Assembly: GCF_014333615.1 (NCBI RefSeq)
Contig: NZ_JACSCY010000008.1
Span: forward strand, 141,227 to 205,226
DNA length: 64,000 bases
Direction: 5' to 3'
From: Hymenobacter citatus
GTDB lineage: Bacteria > Bacteroidota > Bacteroidia > Cytophagales > Hymenobacteraceae
Shown: in pieces, positions 36,899-45,836 of the stretch
How the letters are laid out: each line of letters starts with the position of its first letter
How positions within the stretch are numbered: position 1 is the stretch's first letter
The notes under the pieces: model-generated
Told to the model about the DNA's origin: nothing
Seen by the model: only the letters and a program-made list of their open reading frames with translations
Databases searched by the model: none
Translations under genes and position numbers: made by a program

Positions 36899-38164
36899 AT
36901 GCAAAAAATCCTGTTCCTGGGCAGCCTGCTGCTGTTATTGCTGTGGTGGCCATCCTCCGCCGCTGCGTATTCGGTGCTCACGCACCAAGCCAACGTCGAC
37001 TCGGTGTGGCGGCGCTGCCTGGTGCCGCTGCTGGCTAAGCGCTACCCTGGCGCTACCCCGGAGGAGTGGAAATCGGCCAAGGCGTATGCCTACGGCGGGT
37101 CCATTATTCAAGATATGGGCTACTACCCGTTCGGCTCCAAGCTATTCACCAATTTGGCGCACTACGTGCGCAGCGGTGACTTTGTGCAAAATATGCTGAA
37201 CGAGGCCCACGACCGGGAGGAGTACGCCTTTGCCCTGGGCGCGCTGGCCCACTATGTGGCCGATATTAAAGGCCATTCCGAAGGCACCAACCGCGCCATG
37301 CCCTCGGTGTACCCCAAGCTGGCGGCTGAGTTTGGCAATTACATCACCTACGAGCAGGCGCCCATTCAACACACGCAGCTGGAGTTTGCCTTTGATGTGG
37401 TGCAGCTAGCCGCTGGGCGCTACCGCTCCGATAAGTACCACGATTTTATCGGCTTCAAGGTGGATAAAGACCTGCTAGAGCGGGCTTTCCAGAAAACCTA
37501 CGGCCTGGAGCTGGGCCAGATTGTATTCAACGTAGACCTAAGCATCAGCGCCTACCGCTTCTCGGTGATGCAGCTGATTCCGACGGCCTCGCGGGCGGCC
37601 TGGCATGCCGAGCGCAAGAATATCAAGAAGCTGGACAAACGCGCCCGTCGCCGCGACTACGTGTACCGCGTGAACCAGCGCGAATATCGCCGCGAGTTCG
37701 GCACCACTGATTTCGACAAGCCGGGCTTCGGGGCCAAAATTCTGTCAAAAGCCATTCAGGTGCTGCCCAAAATTGGCCCGCTCCGGCCCTTTGCCTTCAA
37801 GCTGCCCACCCCCGAGGCGCAGAAGTTTTTCAAGGAAAGCTTTCAGCAAGTGATGGAGGACTACTGCAAAGTGCTGACGAAAACCAAAACGCTGGCCGCC
37901 GAGCAAAATCCCGACCTCCCCAACTATGACTTCGACACGGGCCACGCCACCAAGCTAGGCGAGTACCCGCTGGCCGACGAAACCTACGGCGAGCTACTCC
38001 GCAAGCTGCACGACAAGAAGTTTGAAGGCATGACCCCCGAGCTGCGCCAGAGCATCCTGGCGTTCTTCTCCAACACCCCGCCCCAAAAGCCCGCCGACGA
38101 AGACGAAAAAAAGAAAATAGAGCAAACCGAAGCGGCCCTAGCCGATTTGCGAGCGATGAAGTAG
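36899..38164 (+). CDS. Zinc-dependent phospholipase C family protein
   Basis: This 421-residue protein has a signal peptide (MQKILFLGSLLLLLLWWPSSAAA, cut near AYS). The zinc-dependent PLC/S1-P1-like pattern follows: SVLTHQANVDSVW, GGSIIQDMGYYPFGS, FTNLAHYVRSGDFV, FALGALAHYVADIKGHSEG. His and Asp residues in these segments are the expected zinc ligands. A C-terminal region of about 200 residues beyond the core is rich in Lys/Arg and unassigned. It is transcribed divergently from the metal-efflux operon; activity on lipids is inferred from the family. Confidence 0.85.
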   Translation: MQKILFLGSLLLLLLWWPSSAAAYSVLTHQANVDSVWRRCLVPLLAKRYPGATPEEWKSAKAYAYGGSIIQDMGYYPFGSKLFTNLAHYVRSGDFVQNMLNEAHDREEYAFALGALAHYVADIKGHSEGTNRAMPSVYPKLAAEFGNYITYEQAPIQHTQLEFAFDVVQLAAGRYRSDKYHDFIGFKVDKDLLERAFQKTYGLELGQIVFNVDLSISAYRFSVMQLIPTASRAAWHAERKNIKKLDKRARRRDYVYRVNQREYRREFGTTDFDKPGFGAKILSKAIQVLPKIGPLRPFAFKLPTPEAQKFFKESFQQVMEDYCKVLTKTKTLAAEQNPDLPNYDFDTGHATKLGEYPLADETYGELLRKLHDKKFEGMTPELRQSILAFFSNTPPQKPADEDEKKKIEQTEAALADLRAMK

Positions 38165-38355
38165 GGTAGGAGGGTGTGAGGGTGTGAGGGTAGGAAGAAA
38201 AAAGCGTGTGTCATCCTGAGCTTGCGAAGGACCTTATGCCAGTTGAACGAGTCGTTGTGACGAATATCGTTCTGACGTGATAAGGTCCTTCGCAAGCTCA
38301 GGATGACACGCGCTTTTTTCTTCCTACCCCCACACCCTCCTACCTTTCTACCCTA
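38165..38355. repeat. Nested REPIN-like element filling a convergent gap, TCCT class
   Basis: The core 38204-38313 has arms of about 33 bp with mini-stem TCCT/AGGA. Low-complexity GGTAGGAGGGTGTGAGGG sequence flanks it as inverted copies; the left flank has two TGTGAGGG units and the right only one. The structure occupies the whole gap between the convergent stops at 38164 and 38358. Confidence 0.85.
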
Positions 38356-38357
38356 AA

Positions 38358-39767
38358 CTACTCCCCCTGCACCAAGCCACTGCTCAAACGCCGCAGGGCG
38401 GTTTCGGCTTGTTTGGCGTCGTAGCGGATGTCGAGGAGGCGTACTTCGGCGGCGAGCTGGGTGTTTTGGGCCACGCGCAGGTCCAGGGGCGTGAGCAGAC
38501 CCAGACGGTAGCGCTCCAGGGCAATAGCCACGTTTTGGCGTGCCAGCTTGATATTGTCTTCTTCCAGCTGCAACAGCTGCAAGCGGTTCTGATAGCGCAC
38601 GTAGGCTTGCTCCAGCTCCGCATCGAGCTGCAATTGGGTTTGATCGAGCTGGAGCTTGGTTTGGAGTTCCGTCACGCGGGCGTTCTGTTCCAGGCGCGTG
38701 CGGTTGAAGCCGTCAAAAATCGGGATGGAGGCCTGCACACCGTAGCCAGGACCATACACGCGGCTCACGTTGGACCCCAAAAAACTACCTTGTTGCGTGT
38801 TGATAAAGATGGCGTTGTTGATGTTGCGCGTGAGGCCGTAGCTACCCGTAAGCGACAGGGTAGGGTAGCGGCTGGCCCGAATCAGGCGGCGGTCGTAGGT
38901 AGCCACGCTGGTATTCAGTTGGGCCTGTTGCAAGCGCGGGTTGCGCTGGCGCACGGCCTGGGCAATAGCATCGTGGTTGAGGCCGCGGGCTACCACAATC
39001 GAGTCGGTAGGCTGAAAATCGACGTTGGGCGCCCGGCTCAGCAGGTTGTTCAAGTTGATTTTGGCCGTAGCCAATAGCTCCTGCTGCTGAATGAGCAGGG
39101 AGCGGTCGGCATTGAAGTCCACCTGCGCCGTGAGTAGATTCACCTTAGCCGTGAGGCCCACGTCTACCTGCGCTTGGGTCAGGTCGATGCGCGCCTGCCC
39201 GATGTTCAGGGCTTCTTCCAGCGACTTAATCTTGCCCGACTCGCGCACCACGGCGTAGTAGGCGTCGGTGATATCGGCAATGGTTTGCTCCACCGTCGTG
39301 CGCGTCACCTCCCGCTGAAACTGCTCCAGCGTGCGCAAGCGGTCCAGGGCAATAAACATCCCGAGGCCATCAAAAATCGTCCAGTTCAGGTTGGCCGTGG
39401 CCGCCAGGGCATTGGCCTTGCCGCCACGTACCACGCGCGGGTCGTTGTTGTTGAGCTGCTGGCGGGAATTGTTGACGTTGAACGTGCGCAGGGCGTTGCC
39501 ACTGATAACGGGCAGTTGGCCTGCGTTGCCACGGGTTACGTTGTTGCTGGCAATTTCCTCGTCGCGCCGGGCCAGCAAGATGCCGTAGTTGCTTTGTAAG
39601 CCCATGCGCAGAGCTTCTTCCAGGGAAAGCGGCGGGGCAGGCACCACGGTAGCCGGCTTTTCGGTTTGGGGCTTGGCTTCGGGCTTGGGAAGCTGCTGCG
39701 CCACCGCTACGCCACTCAACAGGAAACAGGAGGTAAGAAAAAAGCAGAAACGGGTAGCAGAAAACAT
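38358..39767 (-). CDS. TolC family outer-membrane channel
   Basis: A 469-residue outer-membrane factor with signal peptide (MFSATRFCFFLTSCFLLSGVAVAQ). Two repeated coiled-coil halves are seen: LSLEEALRMGLQSNYGILLARRDEEIASN and NPRLQQAQLNTSVATYDRRLIRASRYPTLSLTGSYG, with ELQTKLQLDQTQLQLDAELEQAYVRYQNRL near the end. It is the third gene of the adaptor/pump/channel operon. The ATG at 39767 opens the signal peptide; an in-frame ATG 13 codons upstream is less likely. Confidence 0.93.
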   Translation of the reverse strand: MFSATRFCFFLTSCFLLSGVAVAQQLPKPEAKPQTEKPATVVPAPPLSLEEALRMGLQSNYGILLARRDEEIASNNVTRGNAGQLPVISGNALRTFNVNNSRQQLNNNDPRVVRGGKANALAATANLNWTIFDGLGMFIALDRLRTLEQFQREVTRTTVEQTIADITDAYYAVVRESGKIKSLEEALNIGQARIDLTQAQVDVGLTAKVNLLTAQVDFNADRSLLIQQQELLATAKINLNNLLSRAPNVDFQPTDSIVVARGLNHDAIAQAVRQRNPRLQQAQLNTSVATYDRRLIRASRYPTLSLTGSYGLTRNINNAIFINTQQGSFLGSNVSRVYGPGYGVQASIPIFDGFNRTRLEQNARVTELQTKLQLDQTQLQLDAELEQAYVRYQNRLQLLQLEEDNIKLARQNVAIALERYRLGLLTPLDLRVAQNTQLAAEVRLLDIRYDAKQAETALRRLSSGLVQGE

Positions 39768-39800
39768 GCGGGGCAGACTAGGCGGGGAGGAACGGATGCC

Positions 39801-39895
39801 CGTCATGCTGAGCTTGTCGAAGCATCTCTACCAGGAGTAATTCTGTTGATTGAAATTACTCCCGGTAGAGATGCTTCGACAAGCTCAGCATGACG
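39801..39895. repeat. REPIN-like inverted repeat, ATGCT class
   Basis: Arms of about 42 bp (39801-39842 side and 39854-39895 side) carry the mini-stem ATGCT/AGCAT. The inner part CTACCAGGAGTAATT replaces the usual CGCGTGCTGA, in both arms. It sits inside the efflux operon between tolC and the pump gene. Confidence 0.85.
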
Positions 39896-39909
39896 GTTTA
39901 TTTGAATAA

Positions 39910-42900
39910 TTACGCCGGTTGCAGCTCGCGCTGCTCTGTAGGTAGGGGTTGGTCTTGCGAGGTGTCGGCGCCCGACGTGGGCTTGTGCTTTTTTGCCGTA
40001 GCAAAGTAGGAGTACATCACCGGCACCACGTACAGCGTAAGGATGGTAGCAAACAGCAAGCCGCCTACTACCCCAATGCCCATGGCCCGGCGGCTAAACG
40101 CGCCCGCACCCGTGGCTACGGCAATGGGCAAAATACCCAGCACGGCGCACAGCGAGGTCATCAGAATAGGACGGAAGCGGGCCGTGGCACCTTCCACCAA
40201 GCCCGTCATGTAGTCGAGGCCGTGCTCCACGCGCTGGTTGGCAAACTCCACAATCAGGATACCGTTCTTCGTCACCAGCCCTACCAGCATGATGATGCCG
40301 ATTTGCGAGAACAGGTTGAGGGTCTGGTTGAAATACCACAAGCTCAGCAGCGCGCCTGCCAGTGCCAGCGGCACCGTAATCATGATAATGCCCGGGTCGC
40401 GGAAGCTTTCAAACTGCGCGGCCAGAATCAGGTAGATCAGTACCAAGGCCAGCCCAAAGGCAAACAGCAGCGACGAGGAGCTTTCCTCAAAGTCGCGCGA
40501 GGCACCCGACAGGGCCGTGCTAAAGGAGTCGTCCAGGGTTTTATCGGCAATGCGGCGCATGGCGGCAATGCCGTCGCCCAGAGTTTTGTTGGGGCTGAGC
40601 GCCGCCGATATAGTGGCCGCATTGTAGCGGTTGAAGCGGTAGAGTTGGGGCGGCGTGCTCTGCTCTTCTAGCCGAATCACGTTGTCGAGCTGGATGAGCT
40701 TGCCCTCACGGTTTTTCACGTAGAGCGTGCGCACATCCAGTGGCTGATTGCGGTCTTCGCGCGCCACTTGCCCAATAATCTGATACTGCTTGCTGTCTTT
40801 GATGAAGTAGCCGTAGCGCGCCCCGCTCAGGCCGGCCTGCAAGGTTTGCGAAATATCCTGCACCGACACGCCTAAACTTTGTGCCTTCTCGCGGTCAATA
40901 ATCACGCGCAACTCAGGCTTGCTGAACTTCAGGTTCACATCCACAAAGCTGAAGGTAGGGTCCTGACGAGCTGCATCCAGGAACTTAGGCACAGCATCGC
41001 GCAGCTTCTCGAAGTTCTGGGTTTGCAGTACAAATTGCACTGGCAAGCCCCCGCCGCTGTTGCCAATGCTCTGGTCCTGCGATACAGAGGTGCGGCCATT
41101 GGTAAGCTGCTTCACGCTGAGGGTCAACTTATCAGCCAATTGTTGCTGACTCATGGGGCGGTTTTCGGCATCCACCAGCAGAATGCGGGCAATACCTGTG
41201 TTTACAACACCCGCGCCGCCGCCACCGCTCGGAGCCGTTACAGTCAGCACATTGTCCAGGTTTTCAGTGCCCACCGAGTCAATAATCATTCTTGTGAGCC
41301 GATCCATGTAGGCGGTCATGTATTCGAACGACGCGCCCTCAGGGCCAGTGGCATTCACGTTGATGCGGTTCCGGTCTTCTATTGGAGCCAGCTCGGAGGG
41401 TAGGGCGCCCATAAAGAACCAAATGCCTACCCCCGTGCCTACCACCATCAGCCAGGCCCAGTAGCGGTTGCGCAGAAAGGCTTCCAGGCTATGGCGGTAG
41501 CCGGTGGTCAGGCGCTCGAAGAAGGGCTCCGTTTTGCGGTAAAACCAGTTGTGCGTTTCCTGCCGCTTCAGAATCTGCGAGCACATCATGGGCGTGAGTG
41601 TGAGCGACACAAAGGCCGATATCAGTACCGAGCCCGCCAGTACAATTCCAAACTCGCGGAACAAGCGCCCTGTGATGCCTTCCAAGAAGATAACGGGTAG
41701 GAACACCGCGGCCAACACCACCGTGGTCGATACCACGGCCATCAGAATCTCCTCCGAGCCCTTAATGGCCGCTTCCCGCGGGTCGTCGCCGGCTTCAATA
41801 CGCGAGTAGATATTTTCCAATACCACAATGGCGTCGTCTACTACCAGGCTGATGGCCAGTACGATGGCCAACAGCGTGAGCACGTTGATAGAGAAGTCCA
41901 GCAGGTACATAATAAAGAAAATACCCACCAAGGATACCGGAATAGCCACCACCGGAATAATAGTGGAGCGGAAGTCGCGCAGGAACAGAAAAATCACCAC
42001 TACTACCAGCACGAAGGCCTCAATAATGGTGTGCTCTACCTCGCCAATAGAAGCCCGGATAAACACCGAGTTATCAAAACCGGTGCTCAGCTTCAAGTCT
42101 TCGGGCAAGTCCTTCTTATACTGCTCAATGCGCCGGTTGAACTCGTTGGCAATTTCAATCTGGTTGGAGCCCGGCTGCGGCACGGCGTTGATGCCTACCA
42201 TCGGAAAGCCGTTGCGCGCCAACGACGACTGATCGTTTTCGGGGTAGAGCTCGGCCGTGCCCACGTCAGACAGCCGCACCAGCGCGGTGGGGTCGTTACG
42301 AAGAATCAGGTTGTTGAAGTCCTCCACCGAGTACAGGCGGCCCATAGTGCGCAGTGTGAGCTGAGTGGCTTCGCCCTGCACAGCACCGCCGGGCAGCTCC
42401 ACGTTTTCGCGGCGCAGGGCCGTTTGCACGTCCACCGGCGAGATGCCCAGTGCGGCCATCTTCACGGGGTCTAGCCACAGGCGCATCGAGTATTTTCGCT
42501 CGCCCCACACCCGCACTTCACTCACGCCGGGAATGGTTTGCAGCCGTTCGCGCAGCACGTTGTTGGCGTAGTCGGTCAGCTCTAGCAGGCTGCGCTTGCT
42601 GCTGCTCAGGTACACCAGCACAATGGGTTGCGAGTCGGCGTTGGCCTTGCTCACCGTGGGCGGGTCCACGTCGTCGGGGAGGCGCCGCTGGGCCGCCGAT
42701 ACCTTGTCGCGCACGTCGTTGGCGGCGGCTTCCAGGTTGGCGTCCAGATCAAACTCCACGCTGATCTGGGAGCGGCCGTCGCGGGAGGTAGAGGTTAGGT
42801 TGCGGATACCCGCAATGCCGTTGATACCCTCCTCCAGCGGCTCCGTAATCTGCGACTGAATCACGTCGGCCGACGCGCCGGTATAGGTGGTCGACACCGA

Positions 42901-43035
42901 AATAAACGGCGGGTCGACGCTCGGATATTCCCGAATGCTGAGGTAGCGAAACCCGATGACGCCAAAAATCACGATGAGCAAGCTCATCACAATGGCCAAA
43001 ACCGGGCGGTTGATGCTGGTGGAAGATAAACTCAT
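39910..43035 (-). CDS. HAE1-type RND multidrug efflux pump (AcrB-like)
   Basis: A 1041-residue hydrophobe/amphiphile RND transporter with 12 TMs and two large periplasmic loops. The proton-relay pair D400-D401 lies in LAISLVVDDAIVVLENIY. Other marks are INRPVLAIVMSLLIVIFGVIGF at the N-terminus and GIIMLVGLVTKNGILIVEFANQ in TM10. It works with the adaptor gene upstream and the TolC gene downstream to export drugs, bile salts or detergents; the actual substrate cannot be told. Confidence 0.96.
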   Translation of the reverse strand: MSLSSTSINRPVLAIVMSLLIVIFGVIGFRYLSIREYPSVDPPFISVSTTYTGASADVIQSQITEPLEEGINGIAGIRNLTSTSRDGRSQISVEFDLDANLEAAANDVRDKVSAAQRRLPDDVDPPTVSKANADSQPIVLVYLSSSKRSLLELTDYANNVLRERLQTIPGVSEVRVWGERKYSMRLWLDPVKMAALGISPVDVQTALRRENVELPGGAVQGEATQLTLRTMGRLYSVEDFNNLILRNDPTALVRLSDVGTAELYPENDQSSLARNGFPMVGINAVPQPGSNQIEIANEFNRRIEQYKKDLPEDLKLSTGFDNSVFIRASIGEVEHTIIEAFVLVVVVIFLFLRDFRSTIIPVVAIPVSLVGIFFIMYLLDFSINVLTLLAIVLAISLVVDDAIVVLENIYSRIEAGDDPREAAIKGSEEILMAVVSTTVVLAAVFLPVIFLEGITGRLFREFGIVLAGSVLISAFVSLTLTPMMCSQILKRQETHNWFYRKTEPFFERLTTGYRHSLEAFLRNRYWAWLMVVGTGVGIWFFMGALPSELAPIEDRNRINVNATGPEGASFEYMTAYMDRLTRMIIDSVGTENLDNVLTVTAPSGGGGAGVVNTGIARILLVDAENRPMSQQQLADKLTLSVKQLTNGRTSVSQDQSIGNSGGGLPVQFVLQTQNFEKLRDAVPKFLDAARQDPTFSFVDVNLKFSKPELRVIIDREKAQSLGVSVQDISQTLQAGLSGARYGYFIKDSKQYQIIGQVAREDRNQPLDVRTLYVKNREGKLIQLDNVIRLEEQSTPPQLYRFNRYNAATISAALSPNKTLGDGIAAMRRIADKTLDDSFSTALSGASRDFEESSSSLLFAFGLALVLIYLILAAQFESFRDPGIIMITVPLALAGALLSLWYFNQTLNLFSQIGIIMLVGLVTKNGILIVEFANQRVEHGLDYMTGLVEGATARFRPILMTSLCAVLGILPIAVATGAGAFSRRAMGIGVVGGLLFATILTLYVVPVMYSYFATAKKHKPTSGADTSQDQPLPTEQRELQPA

Positions 43036-43054
43036 GGGTGGAGGGAAGTAGAAA

Positions 43055-43278
43055 GAACGACAACTCCCCTCCTCAGTTGAGACGGGGATGCTTTGGCGTT
43101 AGCCAAAGCTGGGATGGTTGGCTCGTTGCTGATGTTGTTTATAAAACAGTACTAACTATATGATTATCTGTTTGGTAGTTGTTCGTGCGACGTTAACAAC
43201 ATCAGCAACGAGCCAACCACCTCAGTTGCCGCTGAAGCGGCAACATTCCCTTCTCAGTTGAGGAGGGGCGTGTCGTTC
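43055..43278. repeat. Composite cruciform-type repeat between pump and adaptor genes
   Basis: Perfect 24-bp inner arms (43116-43139 and 43195-43218, GGTTGGCTCGTTGCTGATG...) lie within imperfect outer arms (43055-43081 and about 43250-43278, CCCCTCCTCA core). Between the two arm pairs are local hairpins CTTTGGC/GCCAAAG and GTTGCCGC/GCGGCAAC. It occupies the intergenic space of the operon and touches the adaptor stop codon. Confidence 0.8.
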
Positions 43279-44405
43279 TATTTTTGCACGGCTACCTTGT
43301 CGCCGGCTTTTATTTGCAGAATACCCGTCCGGATCAGCGAATCGCCCACGGTTAGGCCCTCGGTGATTTCAATAAGCTTCGTGGAGCGGTTGCCGATTTT
43401 CACCTTGCGCGACTCCGCTTTCCCATCCTTCACAACGTACACCGTGTAGCCACTGGCATCCGGAATAACAGCCTCAGTCGGAATCTGCAAAGCCTCGGTG
43501 GTAGCGCCCAGCTCCAGATTAACCTTCACGAAAGCGCCAGGGCGCAACTCATCCTGTGCGTTGGGGTAAAGAGCCCGCACCTGCAAGGTGCGCGAAACAG
43601 GGTCAATCTGGGGATTGATGGCATACACTTTTGCCCGATATTTTTTGGTAGTGCCTTCGTCGGTTACCGTTACGGGGTCGCCTACCTTCACGGCATTGGA
43701 AAAGCGGCTGGGTACGGCAAAGTCGATTTTTACGGGACGAATACGGGAGAGCGTCGTAATCTGCGTGCCGGGGCTTACGTAGGTGCCCACGGTGGCAGTC
43801 GTCAGCCCAAGCACACCGCTAAAGGGCGCCCGCACATAGGCTTTGGCCAAGGCAGCACGTAGCGCCTGCTCATCGGCGCGGGCCGTAAGCAGCAGGTTGT
43901 TGGTTTGCTCGTATTCCTGGGCGCTGATATATTCCTTCTCCAGCAGCGTGCGTTGGCGCTTTTCCTGGTCCTGGTATAGCTTCAGGTTGAAAGCCTGCCG
44001 CTTCAAATTGGCCTGAATCTCGTCGGCGTTGATGGTGAACAGCAACTGGCCTTTTTTCACCGGTTGGCCTTCCTTGATGTTGAGGCTGGTAATCTTGCCC
44101 GAAATCTCACTCTGAATCACCACCGACTCATCGGCCAGCACCGAGCCCGTAGCGGCTACCACATTGGAAAGGCTGGTCGCCTTCACCGGGTATACCTGTA
44201 CTGGGACGCGACTGGCCGTTTTGCTACCCGCAGCCTTGCCTCCACCTTTGCTACCCTTGCCCCCAGCCTCGGGCGAAGGAAAGAACTTGTACTTCACAAA
44301 AACCAGCGCGCCTATAACGGCCAGGACAATGATAATTCCGAGAATCCGACGACCGGGGCTGGTTGTCGAAGTGGTTTCTACTTCCTCTCGCTCCTGCGTT
44401 TGCAT
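43278..44405 (-). CDS. RND efflux periplasmic adaptor (AcrA-like)
   Basis: This 375-residue membrane-fusion protein has an N-terminal TM anchor (ILGIIIVLAVIGALVFVKY, about 20-38) without a lipobox. A Gly/Lys-rich linker precedes the lipoyl domain (ISGKITSLNIKEGQPVKKGQLLFTI), the alpha hairpin, FSGVLGLTTATVGTYVSPGTQI and a beta-barrel (DFAVPSRFSNAVKVGDPVTV). It is the first gene of the adaptor/pump/channel operon and couples the RND pump to TolC. Confidence 0.94.
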   Translation of the reverse strand: MQTQEREEVETTSTTSPGRRILGIIIVLAVIGALVFVKYKFFPSPEAGGKGSKGGGKAAGSKTASRVPVQVYPVKATSLSNVVAATGSVLADESVVIQSEISGKITSLNIKEGQPVKKGQLLFTINADEIQANLKRQAFNLKLYQDQEKRQRTLLEKEYISAQEYEQTNNLLLTARADEQALRAALAKAYVRAPFSGVLGLTTATVGTYVSPGTQITTLSRIRPVKIDFAVPSRFSNAVKVGDPVTVTDEGTTKKYRAKVYAINPQIDPVSRTLQVRALYPNAQDELRPGAFVKVNLELGATTEALQIPTEAVIPDASGYTVYVVKDGKAESRKVKIGNRSTKLIEITEGLTVGDSLIRTGILQIKAGDKVAVQK

Positions 44406-44733
44406 GTAATAAAGGCGTGATTACTAATAGGTAAGCGTGAATGGCGCTGGGTGGCAATCCATCACAACGACGGGTAGGGCGTTAGAGTTTAGCGGAAAAC
44501 AACTTCTCTGCCGACTTACCCTTGCTAAGACACAGAAAAAGCCTGCGAGTTGCAGGCTTTTTCTGGGAAAGCGGCTGTTTATATCGCTTTCCAGTGCTGT
44601 AGTGTAGTGCGCTATTTGTCCAGCATATGGATCGTTATTAATTTCTCCAACACATGTGCTGCTGCAACGCAATGGGTTGCCGACTACCGGTCTGGCTCTC
44701 ATTACTAGATGCTGCCCCGTACTTTTACACCCT
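44406..44733. other. Divergent gap with an orphan terminator-like hairpin
   Basis: 328 bp between the adaptor and the alkyltransferase-like genes. A 14-bp perfect stem (CAGAAAAAGCCTGC/GCAGGCTTTTTCTG, 44533-44565) lies in mid-gap with T runs on both strands, yet no annotated gene ends nearby. A -7-like TACTTTTA (44720-44727) lies close to the downstream ATG. A short transcript ending at the hairpin is possible but unproven. Confidence 0.5.
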
Positions 44734-45090
44734 ATGAGCGTTCCTAAAAATCCCACCCAAGCACAGCGCAATTTCTTTCAGGACGTGCACGAAGTGGTGC
44801 GCCTGGTACCGTCCGGCCGCGTAACGACCTACGGTGCTATTGCCAACTACCTGGGTGCCCGCCACGGTGCGCGCATGGTAGGCTGGGCCATGATGGCCGC
44901 CCATACGGCTCACCAACCGGTACCCGCACACCGCGTTATCAACCGGCTGGGGCTGCTCACGGGCCGGCAGCACTTCGCTACTTCCACCGCCATGCAGGAG
45001 GCGCTGGAGGCCGAAGGTGTGCGGGTGGTGGAAGACCAAGTGCAAAACTTTCGGGAGCTGTTCTGGGACCCGGCCGCGGAGCTGGAGTAG
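44734..45090 (+). CDS. Alkyltransferase-like protein (MGMT family, ATL)
   Basis: A 118-residue protein with the O6-methylguanine methyltransferase DNA-binding fold: GRVTTYGAIANYLGARHGARMVGWAM and PVPAHRVINRLGLLTG. The active-site PCHR motif reads PAHR, so the acceptor cysteine is A65. Such ATL proteins bind O6-alkylguanine without repairing it and pass the lesion to nucleotide excision repair (known for the family). The ATG at 44734 gives a typical ATL length. Confidence 0.92.
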   Translation: MSVPKNPTQAQRNFFQDVHEVVRLVPSGRVTTYGAIANYLGARHGARMVGWAMMAAHTAHQPVPAHRVINRLGLLTGRQHFATSTAMQEALEAEGVRVVEDQVQNFRELFWDPAAELE

Positions 45091-45143
45091 TAAAACGAAG
45101 TGGCCGTTTACCTGTTCGTAGGAGTAACCGATAATCAGAACGC

Positions 45144-45674
45144 ATGACCAAACAACGCATTGCCGTGGATATGGACGAGGTAATTGCCGACTCCATTGCC
45201 CGCTTTCAGGAGTGGTATCTCCGAGATTATAAAATAGAGCTGACTCTGGACCAGCTACAAGGCAAAAGTGCCCATCAGGCTGTAGCGCCAGAGCACCAGC
45301 CCATCATCCGCGACTACGTGAACCGGGAAGGCTTCTTCCGCGACCTGCCCATTATCAAAGATAGCCAACAGGTGCTGCGTGCCTTATCGGAGCGGTACGA
45401 GCTGTTTATTGCCACGGCGGCCATGGAGTTTCCCAACTGCTTCCGCGACAAATACGACTGGCTGCAACAGCACTTTCCGTTCATCCCGTGGCCCAACTAC
45501 GTGTTCTGCGGCGACAAAAGTATCCTCAACGCCGACTATCTCATCGACGACAACGCCTTTAATTTTGAGCGTTTCCGGGGCGAGGGTATCCTATTTAATG
45601 CCCCACACAACATCCACGAAACCGGCTACCGCCGCGTGCATAGCTGGCAGGAGGTAGGGGAGCTGCTGCTGTGA
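45144..45674 (+). CDS. 5'(3')-deoxyribonucleotidase, HAD superfamily
   Basis: A 176-residue cytoplasmic HAD phosphatase of the NT5C group that dephosphorylates deoxynucleoside monophosphates. The nucleophile and acid motif DMDEV has D9 and D11. Further marks are FFRDLPIIKDSQQVLRAL, FIATAAMEFPNCFRDKYDWL and the late YLIDDNAFNFERF acidic motif. It follows the ATL gene after 53 bp on the same strand. Confidence 0.9.
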   Translation: MTKQRIAVDMDEVIADSIARFQEWYLRDYKIELTLDQLQGKSAHQAVAPEHQPIIRDYVNREGFFRDLPIIKDSQQVLRALSERYELFIATAAMEFPNCFRDKYDWLQQHFPFIPWPNYVFCGDKSILNADYLIDDNAFNFERFRGEGILFNAPHNIHETGYRRVHSWQEVGELLL

Positions 45675-45709
45675 GGGGAGGGGTAGAAGCAGGTGGAAGC
45701 TAAAAAGTA

Positions 45710-45810
45710 GAACGTCATGCTGAGCTTGTCGAAGCATCTCGCGTGCTGATGGCGGATAGTAACTCCAACATCAGCACGCGAGATGCTTCGACAAGCTCAG
45801 CATGACGTTC
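45710..45810. repeat. REPIN-like inverted repeat, ATGCT class
   Basis: Perfect arms of about 40 bp (GAACGTC head, mini-stem ATGCT/AGCAT, inner CTCGCGTGCTGATG). It lies between the convergent nucleotidase and bshA genes and is a plausible shared terminator. Confidence 0.87.
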
Positions 45811-45836
45811 CTTTAAACTTTCTACAATGCCCTACC

